Below, piece by piece: positions 38,699 to 47,950 of a stretch of 64,000 nucleotides of DNA; the stretch's first letter is position 1; every line of letters begins with the position of its first letter. A model generated the notes under the pieces. The model was not told the origin of the DNA and ran no database searches. It saw only the letters and a list, made by a program, of their open reading frames with translations. Location of the stretch: positions 310,001-374,000 of the forward strand of contig QVRM01000429.1 in the NCBI GenBank assembly GCA_003439945.1, given 5' to 3'. Position numbers and translations under genes: made by a program. This stretch comes from Dermanyssus gallinae. Taxonomy: Eukaryota > Arthropoda > Arachnida > Mesostigmata > Dermanyssidae.

Positions 38699-39110
38699 AT
38701 ATACAGGGTGTAGCATAAAAATGTGTGCTTATATTAAAGTTTGGTAGAACTCGTCAAGACAACATTTTTCCCAATGGTAGGGCGGGCAGAAACATCTTGT
38801 TTAAAAGTCAGGATGAAAACTATGAAAGAAAGTGTTCAGCCTTTTTTTCTCCTACGTAGTTGAGCAAAATCTACGTTTGTGGTAGAACCAACGCATAAAA
38901 AACGATCATATCGTCGTGTTCGACATAAAATTCCGCATAATCTGAATGACACAAGACGAAAGTTAGCGAAAGGCGAATAGCCAGAAAAGTCATAAGAAGT
39001 CGATATGTTGTTATGTCTCACGTTGAAGCGTTCATGTGCAGAACCGTAAAATGTTGGCATTATGACCAAACATTTGCTATCCTCGGTAATAGCAAATCGA
39101 ATGCTCACAA
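38699..39110 (+). repeat. Dispersed repeat family E (ATACAGGGTG end), copy 1
   Basis: Begins TATACAGGGTGTAGCA and shares with 63473-64000 the blocks GTAGAACTCGTCAAG (GTAGAGCTCGTTAAG), ACATTTTTCCCAATGG (ATATTTTTTCCAATGG) and, about 200 bp on, CGTCGTGTTCGACATAAAATTC (CCGTGTTCGTGAGAAAATTC). The later block reads HRRVR-x-KI in both copies, hinting at coding origin. Such ATACAGGGTG ends are common on arthropod mariner/Tc1-derived repeats; that assignment is inference. Confidence 0.55.
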
Positions 39111-39136
39111 TTTTCGTATAAAAGTGATGGTGCTGC

Positions 39137-39199
39137 GTTTTATTGATTTAATTGGACGTGACTGGCCTTTGTTTTATTGAGTTGATTGGGTGTGACTGG
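39137..39199. repeat. Two-copy 29 bp direct repeat
   Basis: Units 39137-39165 and 39171-39199 share GTTTTATTGA, then TTGATTGG or TTAATTGG, then GTGACTGG, with four differences. Confidence 0.8.
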
Positions 39200-39254
39200 A
39201 GGTGAACGCTGCGACTTGAGACGACATCATAACAACGCTGAAGCGTAGGGGCCA

Positions 39255-39680
39255 CTAGTAGGCTCTACCTTCACCGCATCTTATTACTTGGACGGCCAGA
39301 AACTGCTGCTGGGAGCCCAGACTCAAAAGATTACTGCCGAGGTTCCGCAGGGTTTTGTCATTGGCCCGGCTGTTTGGAACTTGGCCTACGACGGGGTCTT
39401 GCGGCTCGAGAACATGCCCGAATTGAAACTGTCGCCTACGCGGATGGCCGATCGTTGCTAGTCACCGCTCGACGGAGGAGATCTTTGGAAGTGTCGGCGA
39501 ACCTCGCGCTGTTACACATCTATGACTGGATAAAAGAGTACCATCTTCAGCTGGCCCCTCAGAAGACAGAAGCTCTTTGCGGGATCACGGACCCCCAGAT
39601 CTTTACGCGTCAGGGACAACTTCAGCGCTACATGGTCACGATTGGGAAGGCGTCTGCAGACACATGCGTCTAATGCGTGT
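39255..39680 (+). pseudogene. R1-like LINE reverse transcriptase fragment
   Basis: Plus-strand RT palm piece: QTQKITAEVPQGFVIGPAVWNL with AYDGVLRLENMPEL near 39325-39430, then a frame change into VAYADGRSLLVTARRR (39374 frame), so the active site reads YADG and has lost one aspartate. The post-palm signature EYHLQLAPQKTEAL follows at about 39538-39575. Only the 3' half of an ORF2 remains. Adjacent sequence starts a new R1-like element at 39.8 kb, so this is a separate truncated copy. Confidence 0.7.
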
Positions 39681-39796
39681 CAGGCCAGCCTGACGACACC
39701 GATCCAACAGTTACTCAGTGTAGCGCTCTAATAATATGTCGCCAGTCATCGGAGCCTGCGCTTGCTGGCCGCCATACCGCCGACATTGCTGCTCAC

Positions 39797-41600
39797 ATGG
39801 CGGACACACATGGACCCTCTCATGAAGGAAAAGACACGTCTAGAACAAAGTCGAGGAGCCCAAATTGGAGGTCGAGAAGAGTGGCCAAGGGAGGGTTTAC
39901 TAAAAAGCAACATGCAAGCAGGCCTTCCACAGGGCCTCGACGCTCTGCCGGTTCCTGAAACAAGCCTCCTGAGAGTAAGAGACTAAGTAAGAGACTCCCT
40001 TCTCTTGGCCTCGAAGAAGTGCCACACGATTCTAAACCTTAAAGTGGTGCGTAGGGTTTTAGTGGCCGAGAGACCTACACAAGCCTGCTGGTGCATAATG
40101 CATTTCCCAAAACCTCTGAAAGAGGTCCCCGGGCAACCAACCGAGAAAAAAGTCAAAATGACGACGAAAAAGTAATCTTGGAAGATTAAAGAAAGAAACA
40201 GTCGAACGAAAGTGATGAATCAAAGGTGCACAAAACAACTCCGCAGAAAGCCAAATTTGCAGAAAAACACACGGAAATGGAACAAGGGACTGATAAGAAG
40301 GTAGACGATCCGCTCTCAGCTACTCCAAGAACAGACGGGCAAGTCGGCTAAGAACTCACGAGCTAAAGGTAGGGCTCAAGTAAAGGCAACCTCGAAGCCG
40401 GACATAGACTATGAAGCTATGAAGAGCCTCCCGGAAGTCGTCAGGCAGCTCAAAACACTGAAGGACAACACATTACTACCCAGGGGGGCATTAAGATGGC
40501 CAAAATCAGGGTTGAATGTAGAGCTCTGCTGCTGCAGGCCGACGTCGAGGACAAGTTGGAGGCCCAAGCAGACACCCAGAGGCGGCTGCAGAAATGTACG
40601 GATAAGCTAAAGGCAATCCAAGACGACTAATCCAAAAAGGCTGAGGAATGGCAGAAAAAAAGGCAACTGAGGCACATGAAAGAGATAGCAAAATGAAAAA
40701 AAGGCTCCAGAGAGGCAGCCTGTTTCCAAAAACCTCTACACAACAACAATGAGTGGAATCAAAGTAATACAAGTAAACTGCAACACGAGTACATACGCAC
40801 ATGGCATGGTCAAAGATATAGTTGCAAAGAGAGGAGCCAAGCTAGTGGCGATTAGCAAACCAAATCAAGCGATGGTTTTCAGATGGAACTAAGAGTGTAG
40901 TGATTATGATAACCGGTTCTGTGCAAATCATAAGGCACGGAAGCGGGCATATGCTTGTATGGGTGAAGCCGCTAGAGGGATGAAGGCTGTACTCTTGTTA
41001 CAGCAACCCCAACAGCAACTTGGATGAACCCGAGGACCTACTCAGCAAAAAAGGGGTATCAATCAATAAAGCCACAGAAGAAAACACGTAGTCGTGACAG
41101 AAAACTTTAACGCGGCATTGAAAAAATGGGGGCCGCGACGGTTTATAAGAAACAACGGGCCGCCGAACAAGAGAGGAAAAAACATGATTAAATAGACAGC
41201 TAGCCTAGACCTTTATATACAGGACGTGCAGATGATTGCGTGCACGTATGACTTGGTCGTCATTATTTAGGTAAAGACAGAGGAGAAACTAGAATTAAAG
41301 ACAAGCATGCAGACTTTGCGGTTGACAAAGAGATTGATGGATAGAGCTGGGCTACAACTGGCTTTGAAAAAGAGCAAGGCCATTCTCCTGATGATAAGAA
41401 AAGGAGTGAGCAGCATTATCGAATCAATTGCACTCTTCGCGGCGCCGGTCTGGCTGCAGAACAACCCGAAAACAACGACGGCAAGAAAGGCCCTAAGAAG
41501 CATGCAGAGAACAGTGACGCTTAGAATCCTGGAGGCCTACCGCACGGTTAACACGAAGGCACCCCTGGTACTAACTGTTCCCCAGCTCAGGACTCAATAG
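39797..41600 (+). pseudogene. R1-like LINE, ORF1 to ORF2, with internal deletion
   Basis: Starts with a basic ORF1-like region (MADTHGPSHEGKD at 39797) that continues through charged, coiled-coil-like sequence (YEAMKSLPEVVRQLKTLKD near 40410). ORF2 then opens at about 40749 with the endonuclease start IKVIQVNCNTSTYAHGMV and LVAISKPNQA, typical of R1-group apurinic endonucleases. The middle of the endonuclease and nearly all RT are missing. The copy resumes at about 41305 with LTKRLMDRAGLQLALKKSKA, SIALFAAPVWLQN and RILEAYRTVNTKAPLVL, the RT thumb and C-terminal signature. Numerous stops. An internally deleted, dead copy. Confidence 0.7.
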
Positions 41601-42302
41601 TGAACGAAAAGAGAAAGATGCGTCTAACAAAGAAGCTGAGAGGGAAAAACGACGATAAGGCCGTGGCTTCACAGGCTCATTGGGTCATTCACTTTGCCTG
41701 CTTATCCCGGACATAAAAAGTGGATAGACCGCCCGGCGGGGTAAGTGAACTTTTCCTTACGCAGTGTCTTATGCAAGTGTTGAGACAAGCACGTCGGACC
41801 GATGAGGGTACCCGTGAGTGACCTCTGCCACACGCCCCGTTAGGCGCTGCTCACTTATTCCCATGGTCCACAATACTATTCTATGAATATCTGGGCCACT
41901 AGAGAGTGAAGCTTAAAGGGGGGATATATGTTTACTGGAAAAGCGTCTTGACGGATTAATATCCAACCGCGAGGTCGAGTGCCACACGACTCGAGACATT
42001 ACGCACTCGTAGCAACAGTGTGTAACAGCATTCACCCTTCCTCACCAAAAGTGTTTATATATATTTATATATATATAGAGAGAGAGAGAGAACCAAGCCG
42101 CGTATTGTCGGCTTGTTGTCGTGTATACCTCAACCGAGTGACTAACCTAAACAGCTGGCTCTGGTAAGTTAAACGCAACGAGTCGGGATCAAATATTCAG
42201 GAGCACAACCCTAACACGGCCTTATCGTTCCATATGTGGGTATATGGCAAGAAAATTAGGTAGGAAGATTAGGGCGAGGGAGATAGAACGACATTATGTA
42301 TA
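41601..42302. other. No supported gene; TA/GA microsatellite
   Basis: Spacer between LINE debris and mariner 1, with a compound TATA/(GA)n microsatellite at 42055-42092. Confidence 0.5.
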
Positions 42303-43599
42303 CATAGTGTGTTCAAAACGTATCGCGACTTTTGTGTTTTTTCAAAAATTATTCATTTATTCATGAATATCTATTTTGTCCCCTTCAAAGTAATCCCCAT
42401 GAGATATTATACACTTGTGCCAACGGTTTTTCCAATCTTCAAAGCACTTCAAAAAACCATTTTTTTTATCTTGTTCAGCTCCTCCTTCGATGCCGTCTTT
42501 ATCTCGTCAAGCGTAGCGTAACGTCGTCCTTTCATGGGCCTCTTCAGTTTAGGGAACAAGAAAAAGTCACAGGGGGCCAGATCTGGGGAATACGGTGGCT
42601 GCGGCATCATTAGTGTGTTGTTTTTGGCCAAAAACTCGCGCACAAGCAACGATGTGTGAGCAGGGGCGTTATCGTGGTGCAAAAGCCAATTTTTGTTCTT
42701 CCACAAATCCGGGCGTTTCTGGCGGATTGCTTCGCGCAAATTGCGCATAACTTGCAGGTAATATTCCTTATTGACCGTTCTACCCTGTGGCAAGAACTCA
42801 TGATGCACCACGCCCCTGCAATCGAAGAAAACTGTCAGCAAAACATTCACATTCGACCGAACTTGGCGCGCTTTTTTCGGTCTTGGTTCGTGCGGCAGCT
42901 TCCATTGAGATGATTGAGCTTTGGTTTCCACGTCATAACCATAAACCCACGATTCGTCACCAGTTATGACCCTCTGGAGCAAATTTGGGTCGTCGCGGAC
43001 AGAGTCCAACATCTCATTAGCAATGTTCATGCGATGCTGTTTTTGGTCGCAATTGAGCAATTTTGGTACGAATTTCGCGGCGACCCGTCTCATGCCCAAA
43101 TCATTGACAAAAATCGAATGGCACGAGCCAATCGATATGTTTAGGTCCTCAGCAACTTCTCTAACGGTGATTCGACGATTAGCCAATACCATTTTCTCCA
43201 CTTCATTAATTTTTTCGTCTGTTGTTGAAGTGCTCGGGCGTCCGGCACGCTCTTCGTCGTTCACATCTTCTCGGCCTTCTGAGAACATTTTGTACCACCG
43301 ATAAACGTTGCTTCGGTCCAAGGTAGCTTCTCCGTATGCCACAGTCAACATTCGGAATGCATCCGCGCACTTAATTTCGTTTTTCACACAAAATTTGATA
43401 CAGGTTCTTTGATCCATTTTTTTGAATAGGTAAAAATCGAAGACGATCCAAAACACGTGCAAGCAAAGCAGCTGTCAACAATTAAGTGAACATTCAAAAT
43501 GGCCGAGCTTGTCGGCATAAGTGAGAGACATGAGTACCAACTCGAATATACGTAACCCGCGAAAATTCAAAAGTCGCGATAACGATTGAACACACCTCG
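42303..43599 (-). mobile_element. Mariner element 1 with TIRs and TA target duplication
   Basis: Complete 1297 bp mariner. Terminal inverted repeats of about 32 bp (starting CATAGTGTGTTC on the left and, inverted, CGAGGTGTGTTC on the right, both containing ATCGCGACTTTTG) match at 25 of 32 positions. TA dinucleotides at 42301-42302 and 43600-43601 are the expected target-site duplication. The right TA is continuous with a (TA)n stretch (43602-43627). Confidence 0.9.
42449..43417 (-). pseudogene. Mariner transposase, nearly intact, one C-terminal frameshift
   Basis: D,D34D cut-and-paste transposase. The start is placed at the ATG of MDQRTCIKFCVKN (43417), because the 15 residues upstream in the open frame are not mariner-like. 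Two helix-turn-helix regions (AFRMLTVAYGEATLDRSNVY; RRITVREVAEDLNISIGS) and the linker MRRVAAKFVPKLL precede the catalytic triad: GDESWVYGYD, HHDNAPAHTS and SPDLAPCDFFLF, with 34 residues between the last two aspartates. The frame stops early at 42449. Adding one base to an A8 run (42460-42467 on the opposite strand) would continue it through FEDWKNRWHKCI and SHGDYFEGDKI, the normal mariner end. So a single one-base deletion removed about 27 residues. Otherwise well preserved. Confidence 0.88.
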
Positions 43600-43601
43600 T
43601 A

Positions 43602-43670
43602 TATACATATATATATATATATATATAATTATAATAAATTTCGGAAAACGATTATTATATTCTCTCTCTC

Positions 43671-43726
<56 letters not shown>

Positions 43727-43748
43727 ATAATAATCATTCTCCGAAATT
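43602..43748. repeat. (TA)n tracts and a 26 bp-arm inverted repeat
   Basis: A (TA)n run (43602-43627) borders the mariner. It is followed by two 26-base arms (43637-43662 and 43723-43748) that are reverse complements at 24 of 26 positions (AATTTCGG...TTATTATATTC). They enclose a CT-repeat and a second (TA)n run of about 50 bp (43673-43722). It would fold into a long hairpin and may be a miniature element or a slippage-expanded palindrome. Confidence 0.88.
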
Positions 43749-45399
43749 CATTCTATTTTATAAACATCTTATTATGCTTTTTCTGTTTCTATTGTTGTTG
43801 CTACTGGTGGCAATTCTGCGACCGGGCCTTTTATAACCACGACAAACGCAAATTGTTTTTACGGCATACAGTGCAGTGTCCATATTGTCGTCATCTGTGC
43901 TCGATGTCGTCATTGGCAGTGACATCGAGCGAGTCATTTCAGCGAATCGGCTAAACAAACGGTTATGTAATCGCTAGCTACCAACTGGCCTCCTGGATAG
44001 GTCGGCCGGATTCGCTGCTTGCTTTCGTCGAAGTCACCGTTGACCGCGGCGCCAATCCCACCAATGGCAGCGAGGCTTGTCTGACCTTGGTGTTAAGAGC
44101 CTTTCAGTCCGTCTGATTCGATGATGAGTGATCTCAATTATGCACCGCATCACACCACAAGTGCGTTCGGCCAGAGCGCGCAAGACTGGTCAGAGCGGCT
44201 AGGCCCGCATGCATTTCGCAGAAAATTCCGACAGCGTTAGGTCGAAATATCAATAGTAGCAACATGCAACATCTCCTTGAGTAACTAGGAATTCGCAGCA
44301 CTGGCGCGTTCCACTGTCACAAACAATAGATAGAATAATGAAGACTGTCCTAGATTGCTGTCCTCCTCACTGCACTGCATCGTTAATGCGTGACATTGCG
44401 TGGGTCACGAATTTATTAAGAATACTATATAGATGGAACCGATCCTTGGAAATAATTTATATATTTCCAAAGGTCGGTTGGTCGCATTTGTATACATTAT
44501 TCAGGATCAACGCTGATAGGTGGAGGTGAATTTGTTGCGGGCCGTGTTATGTGGCTTATATCGATGGCTTTGAGGCGTTACTAACGTGAAATGGTCCGTA
44601 ACGAACATAGTGCAGTTCCCAGAGTTTCGTGGATAATTTCTACAGCTCTTATTGCCTTGGCAACGCCTCAACATCCACAACCGGACATTCCGCGCCAGCC
44701 ACGATATATGACCCTACTGCTATACGGACTGTCACAGTCGGACCACCAGTAATTGCTGTAAAATTCGCATTTGTGTGCTGTGAACTCGAAGTGTGTGAAA
44801 ATCTGGAATTACCATTCAATTTTTATCATTTTCCCAGCACACTCCAACTGATTATCGACCCCACAGCGGAGCGTAGCACTTAATTTTCAGTCAGTTTTAG
44901 ATAATAAAAGAGCGACGTCTGGCGCTACAGCATATCGGCTAAGTGGCTGTTTAACACATGGCGGTCCCGGGTTCGAATCGAAGCGGTGTCTATTTTTATT
45001 TTAATTTGCTGCGTTTATTTATTATATTAATTTTAGAAATTATAATATTTCATGAAAGTTCACTTTTCTTGATTTTATCTCGATTATCCGCGATCTGATC
45101 TGCCAGGATAATTCTCCACAGTCGCCGGTATATCCTACAGCGCCTATAACAGAAGTAGGTCAAGTAGTGTGTAGCCGTTGCTCCCGTGGCCGCGAATCGG
45201 TGGTGAATACACAATTCACTAAATGCTGTCCTTGCCTATAAACTTCCACCTAAGTTGCTTACCTCAAGAGAATGTGGCTATTCTCACGGAGTCACCAGAT
45301 GCCCACGGGTGTCTTCTTTGTCGTCACCCCAGCAGAGCGAAAATAACAGTGGATTTTGCACCCGTAATGTACCATGCGTTAGACTCTCGTGCAACCCAA
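43749..45399. other. About 1.6 kb without a supported gene
   Basis: Short frames only (84 codons at 44629-44883 has no motif). Contains a possible tRNA-like repeat at 44936. Confidence 0.45.
44936..45005 (+). repeat. tRNA-like SINE fragment (family D, copy 2)
   Basis: A-box-like TCGGCTAAGTGGCTG followed by B-box GGGTTCGAATCG and then GCGGTGTCTATTTTTATT. The T-arm does not pair well, so it is not a functional tRNA. It resembles 24690-24775 downstream of the B-box. Confidence 0.4.
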
Positions 45400-45720
45400 C
45401 CGGTATTAAGCGGCTGTTTTAAGCTATATTTACCAACGTATGGCCTTTTTAGAACAGCGCGTAGAATATTAGAGAATCAGCCCAAGACGCTGCAAGAGTC
45501 TATGGACTTTGATCAAGCACCACTACCACTTAAGAAAAAAGGTACTTCTATTCGGAGGCCCATCTGCCAGGCAGCTTCAGCAGACACAAGAAGTCGGGGC
45601 CAGATATCCTTAATGATATGCGTGCACGTATTGTAGAAAAGAAAGGCAAATTTACATACCAGTTGATCTACCTCCCTGACTATGAGGACTGCTTTAACTT
45701 TAAGAGTGAATAGTTAATCT
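45400..45720 (+). other. Coding-like sequence of unknown origin, frame-shifted
   Basis: Two successive frames look protein-coding: the end of a 137-codon frame (KTLQESMDFDQAPLPLKKK, then RRPIC) and, after a shift near 45590, ILNDMRARIVEKKGKF, then TYQLIYLPDYEDCFNF and a stop at about 45710-45712. I do not recognise the product. It may be the 5' part of the LINE ORF1 that follows, or an unrelated retrocopy. Confidence 0.35.
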
Positions 45721-45938
45721 CCACTGTTAACTCATGTGCGGTGGCTAAGGCAAGATTTTCCTGGCGTTGACTGTGCTGTCAGTGCCTGTACTTTTGAGAA
45801 AGTGTAAGGAGGCGAATGACAAGCTGAAGCGTCTACAAACGCTCGCTTTAATTAAGTACGTCCCTGTCACCAAGCTTCAAATGGAGCTCCGGGTGACTAA
45901 GTTAAACCACTACAACTCAGACACAGCCTTACGTATTA

Positions 45939-47169
45939 TTAGATAAGTCAAAAACTTCGTCGGCTTTCTGGGACCACATTTTTGAAATTCCCGCGCTCTG
46001 CAGCAGGGCCGCCTGAGAGTGCCGCTGGGTGTTTACATTCAGGAGCAGACCCGTGGCAGCGCGGCAATGGAGGACAAAAATACGCATTTTCGACACATTA
46101 TGTTGTTCTCCTACCGTGAAGGCATAAGTAGAGCGCAAACAACCCGGAGGATATGTGCAGTCTACGGCGAAGACGCAGTACACAAATCCACAGTCGAAAA
46201 GCGATTCGCCCGTTTCAAAGCTGGAAACTTCAATCTCGAAGATGAACCGAGGTCAGGACGACCCAATGTTGTGGAGACCGACGAAGTCATAAGCCTGGTT
46301 ACTTCGAACCCAGGTTTGTCCATAAAAGTAATTGAAGATGTAACGGGAGTCTCCCACGGAACCGTTTGGAATCGCCTCCATGATGCAGGTTTCTCGTGCA
46401 AGCGGAATATCTGGCTACCACACGACCTTAATGATAGGCAGCTTGAAGGGCGAGTCGATACCTGTCACGCACTCCTCCGGAATAACTCGAATAAGCCATT
46501 TCTGAGGAGATTGATAACCGGCGATGAAAAATGGATACTCTACAGAAACGTAACACAGAAAATAAGTTGGGTCCCCAGAGGTTCTCAGGCCGCAGCTACC
46601 CCTAAACCCGAAATTCTTCAGAAGAAGGTTACGCTGTGCTGCTGGTGGGACTGTAAGGGCGTCGTGTATTTTGAGCTGCTTCCAATGGGTCAGACGATCA
46701 ACTCCGTCGTCTACTGCAGACAACTCGAAGATTTGAAGGCTGCAGTAGCAACGGAGCGCCCGGAATTGTCAAATAGGTGGGGCGTCACTTTTCAACATGA
46801 TCAGGCGAGACCACACAAAAGTTTGACCACCCGGCAAAAATTGGCGGAGTTTGACTGGGATGTGCTGCCGCACCCAGCTTATAGTCCCGACCTCGCACCA
46901 TCTGATTATCACTTGTTCGGGTCTCTCCAGAACTCCCTTGATGGCACAACATTTGAATCTTTGGAGGCTATAAAAAATCACCTCACTCAGTATTTCGACG
47001 AGAAGGACAAGACGTTCTGGGAGAAAGGAATCACGGATCTACCGAGGCGATGGGCGAAGGTTATCGAACAAAACGGTCAATATATCATTAAATAAAAATA
47101 CTGTTGTCTGCATAAATAAGGCTCTTTAAAATCGGGTAAAAAAGCCGACGAACTTTTTGACTTACCTAA
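45939..47169 (+). mobile_element. Mariner element 2 with TIRs and TA target duplication
   Basis: Complete 1231 bp mariner. Left end TTAGATAAGTCAAAAAC, right end inverted TTAGGTAAGTCAAAAAG, both continuing TTCGTCGGCTTT. Terminal inverted repeats of about 29 bp have two mismatches or so. Flanked by TA at 45937-45938 and 47170-47171. Inserted into LINE ORF1. Confidence 0.93.
46067..47095 (+). CDS. Mariner transposase, intact (D,D34D)
   Basis: A 342-residue transposase without stops or frameshifts, full length for mariner (about 340-350). The start ATG at 46067 (MEDKNTHFRHIMLFSYREG) is preferred; the open frame extends 16 codons upstream to 46019 only through a non-ATG codon. Helix-turn-helix 1 is at about 15-60 (RICAVYGEDAVHKSTVEKRF), followed by the DEPRSGRP linker and helix-turn-helix 2 (SIKVIEDVTGVSHGTVWNRL). 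The WLPHDLND motif precedes the catalytic triad D153 (GDEKW), D245 (QHDQARPH) and D280 (YSPDLAPSDYHLF), with 34 residues between the last two. It resembles the Mos1/Hsmar1-type group more than mariner 1. One oddity: HDQARPH instead of the usual HDNARPH next to the second aspartate. Possibly active. Confidence 0.93.
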   Translation: MEDKNTHFRHIMLFSYREGISRAQTTRRICAVYGEDAVHKSTVEKRFARFKAGNFNLEDEPRSGRPNVVETDEVISLVTSNPGLSIKVIEDVTGVSHGTVWNRLHDAGFSCKRNIWLPHDLNDRQLEGRVDTCHALLRNNSNKPFLRRLITGDEKWILYRNVTQKISWVPRGSQAAATPKPEILQKKVTLCCWWDCKGVVYFELLPMGQTINSVVYCRQLEDLKAAVATERPELSNRWGVTFQHDQARPHKSLTTRQKLAEFDWDVLPHPAYSPDLAPSDYHLFGSLQNSLDGTTFESLEAIKNHLTQYFDEKDKTFWEKGITDLPRRWAKVIEQNGQYIIK

Positions 47170-47689
47170 TAGGAATGTATTGGCAAAGCACGCGGCGGGG
47201 TTTCTCGACATTCCCGAAATGCAGCTCCGATCGGCTGTACGAGGGCCTCTGGTCAACCTTAAAGTATTACAAGCAGTAGGCGCTGGCCAGAAAGCAAGCA
47301 AAGTGAAGGAGAAAATAAAGAAGGAAGGCGAAACCAGTCGGGTTGTAGAACTGCCAAAAACAGCCAGGACCAACGCGAGACATGCTCCTCCGAGAGTCCA
47401 ACATATTGAGAAGTTCAGCGACTGTGGCAACGGCAACAACAACCTCTACTACTACTACTACTACCACTGGAAATCCCGAAACCCGGTCAGCAATTCGAAG
47501 CCCCGCAGGCGCAGCGAAGTAAACACGAAGCGGAAGGAGCGTCACGGGGGCGAAGAGATAGGACCATCTCTAGTTCGGGAAACTATGATGGACTATAAAG
47601 AAGCCGCTCTGCAGCACTACGAGACATCTCAGGCCAAGCGCCTCCGCGTCCTACCAGTAATAGGACGACACTTCGCATCATATAGTGGA

Positions 47690-47950
47690 ACATCGAGGGC
47701 GTAGGTTCGATGATGGATTTTTATATCTAACGGCAGTCTAGACGGTCTGGATGTAATAGTACTGACGAAAACATTTGCTACGAAACATGTTGATGCTCAG
47801 GGGTTTTATAGCTGCCACTGCCCAGCCACTGCCCACGAAGCCGAAAGCCCAATGGGTAGCGTTTCTGTATTGCTGGGCCGATATTTTAAAAATGTTAGAC
47901 TGGTATTAGCAGAGAATGATACTGTGGTCATAGACACGCGTTAGTTTATA
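47690..47950 (+). pseudogene. LINE ORF2 apurinic endonuclease N-terminus, truncated
   Basis: Begins with WNIEGVGSMMDF-like sequence overlapping the end of ORF1. After a stop and frame change it reads LDGLDVIVLTKTFATKHVD, QGFYSCHCPATAHEAE and SVSVLLGRYFKNVRLVLAEN, ending with VVIDTR and a stop at 47942-47944. The LT(E)TF motif (with Glu changed to Lys, so catalytically dead), the GFYS-H block and the SVSVLL strand are typical of apurinic endonuclease domains of Jockey/CR1-type LINEs. The rest of ORF2 is missing. Confidence 0.65.

Larger units (their letters stand above)
45763..47704 (+). pseudogene. LINE ORF1, interrupted in frame by mariner 2
   Basis: A lysine-rich ORF1-like protein read in two pieces. 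The upstream piece (45763-45938) contains LLRKCKEANDKLKRLQTLA and LQMELRVTKLNHYNSD. The downstream piece (from 47170) contains NVLAKHAAGFLDIPEMQLR, KVKEKIKKEGE and a serine/arginine-rich tail. Removing the mariner and one TA copy makes the two pieces continuous in the same frame, so the mariner hit an open ORF1. It is followed directly by an endonuclease-type ORF2, which supports the LINE assignment. A short tyrosine run (CTACTACTA repeat, 47448-47463) is an in-frame microsatellite. No zinc knuckle is seen. Confidence 0.6.
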
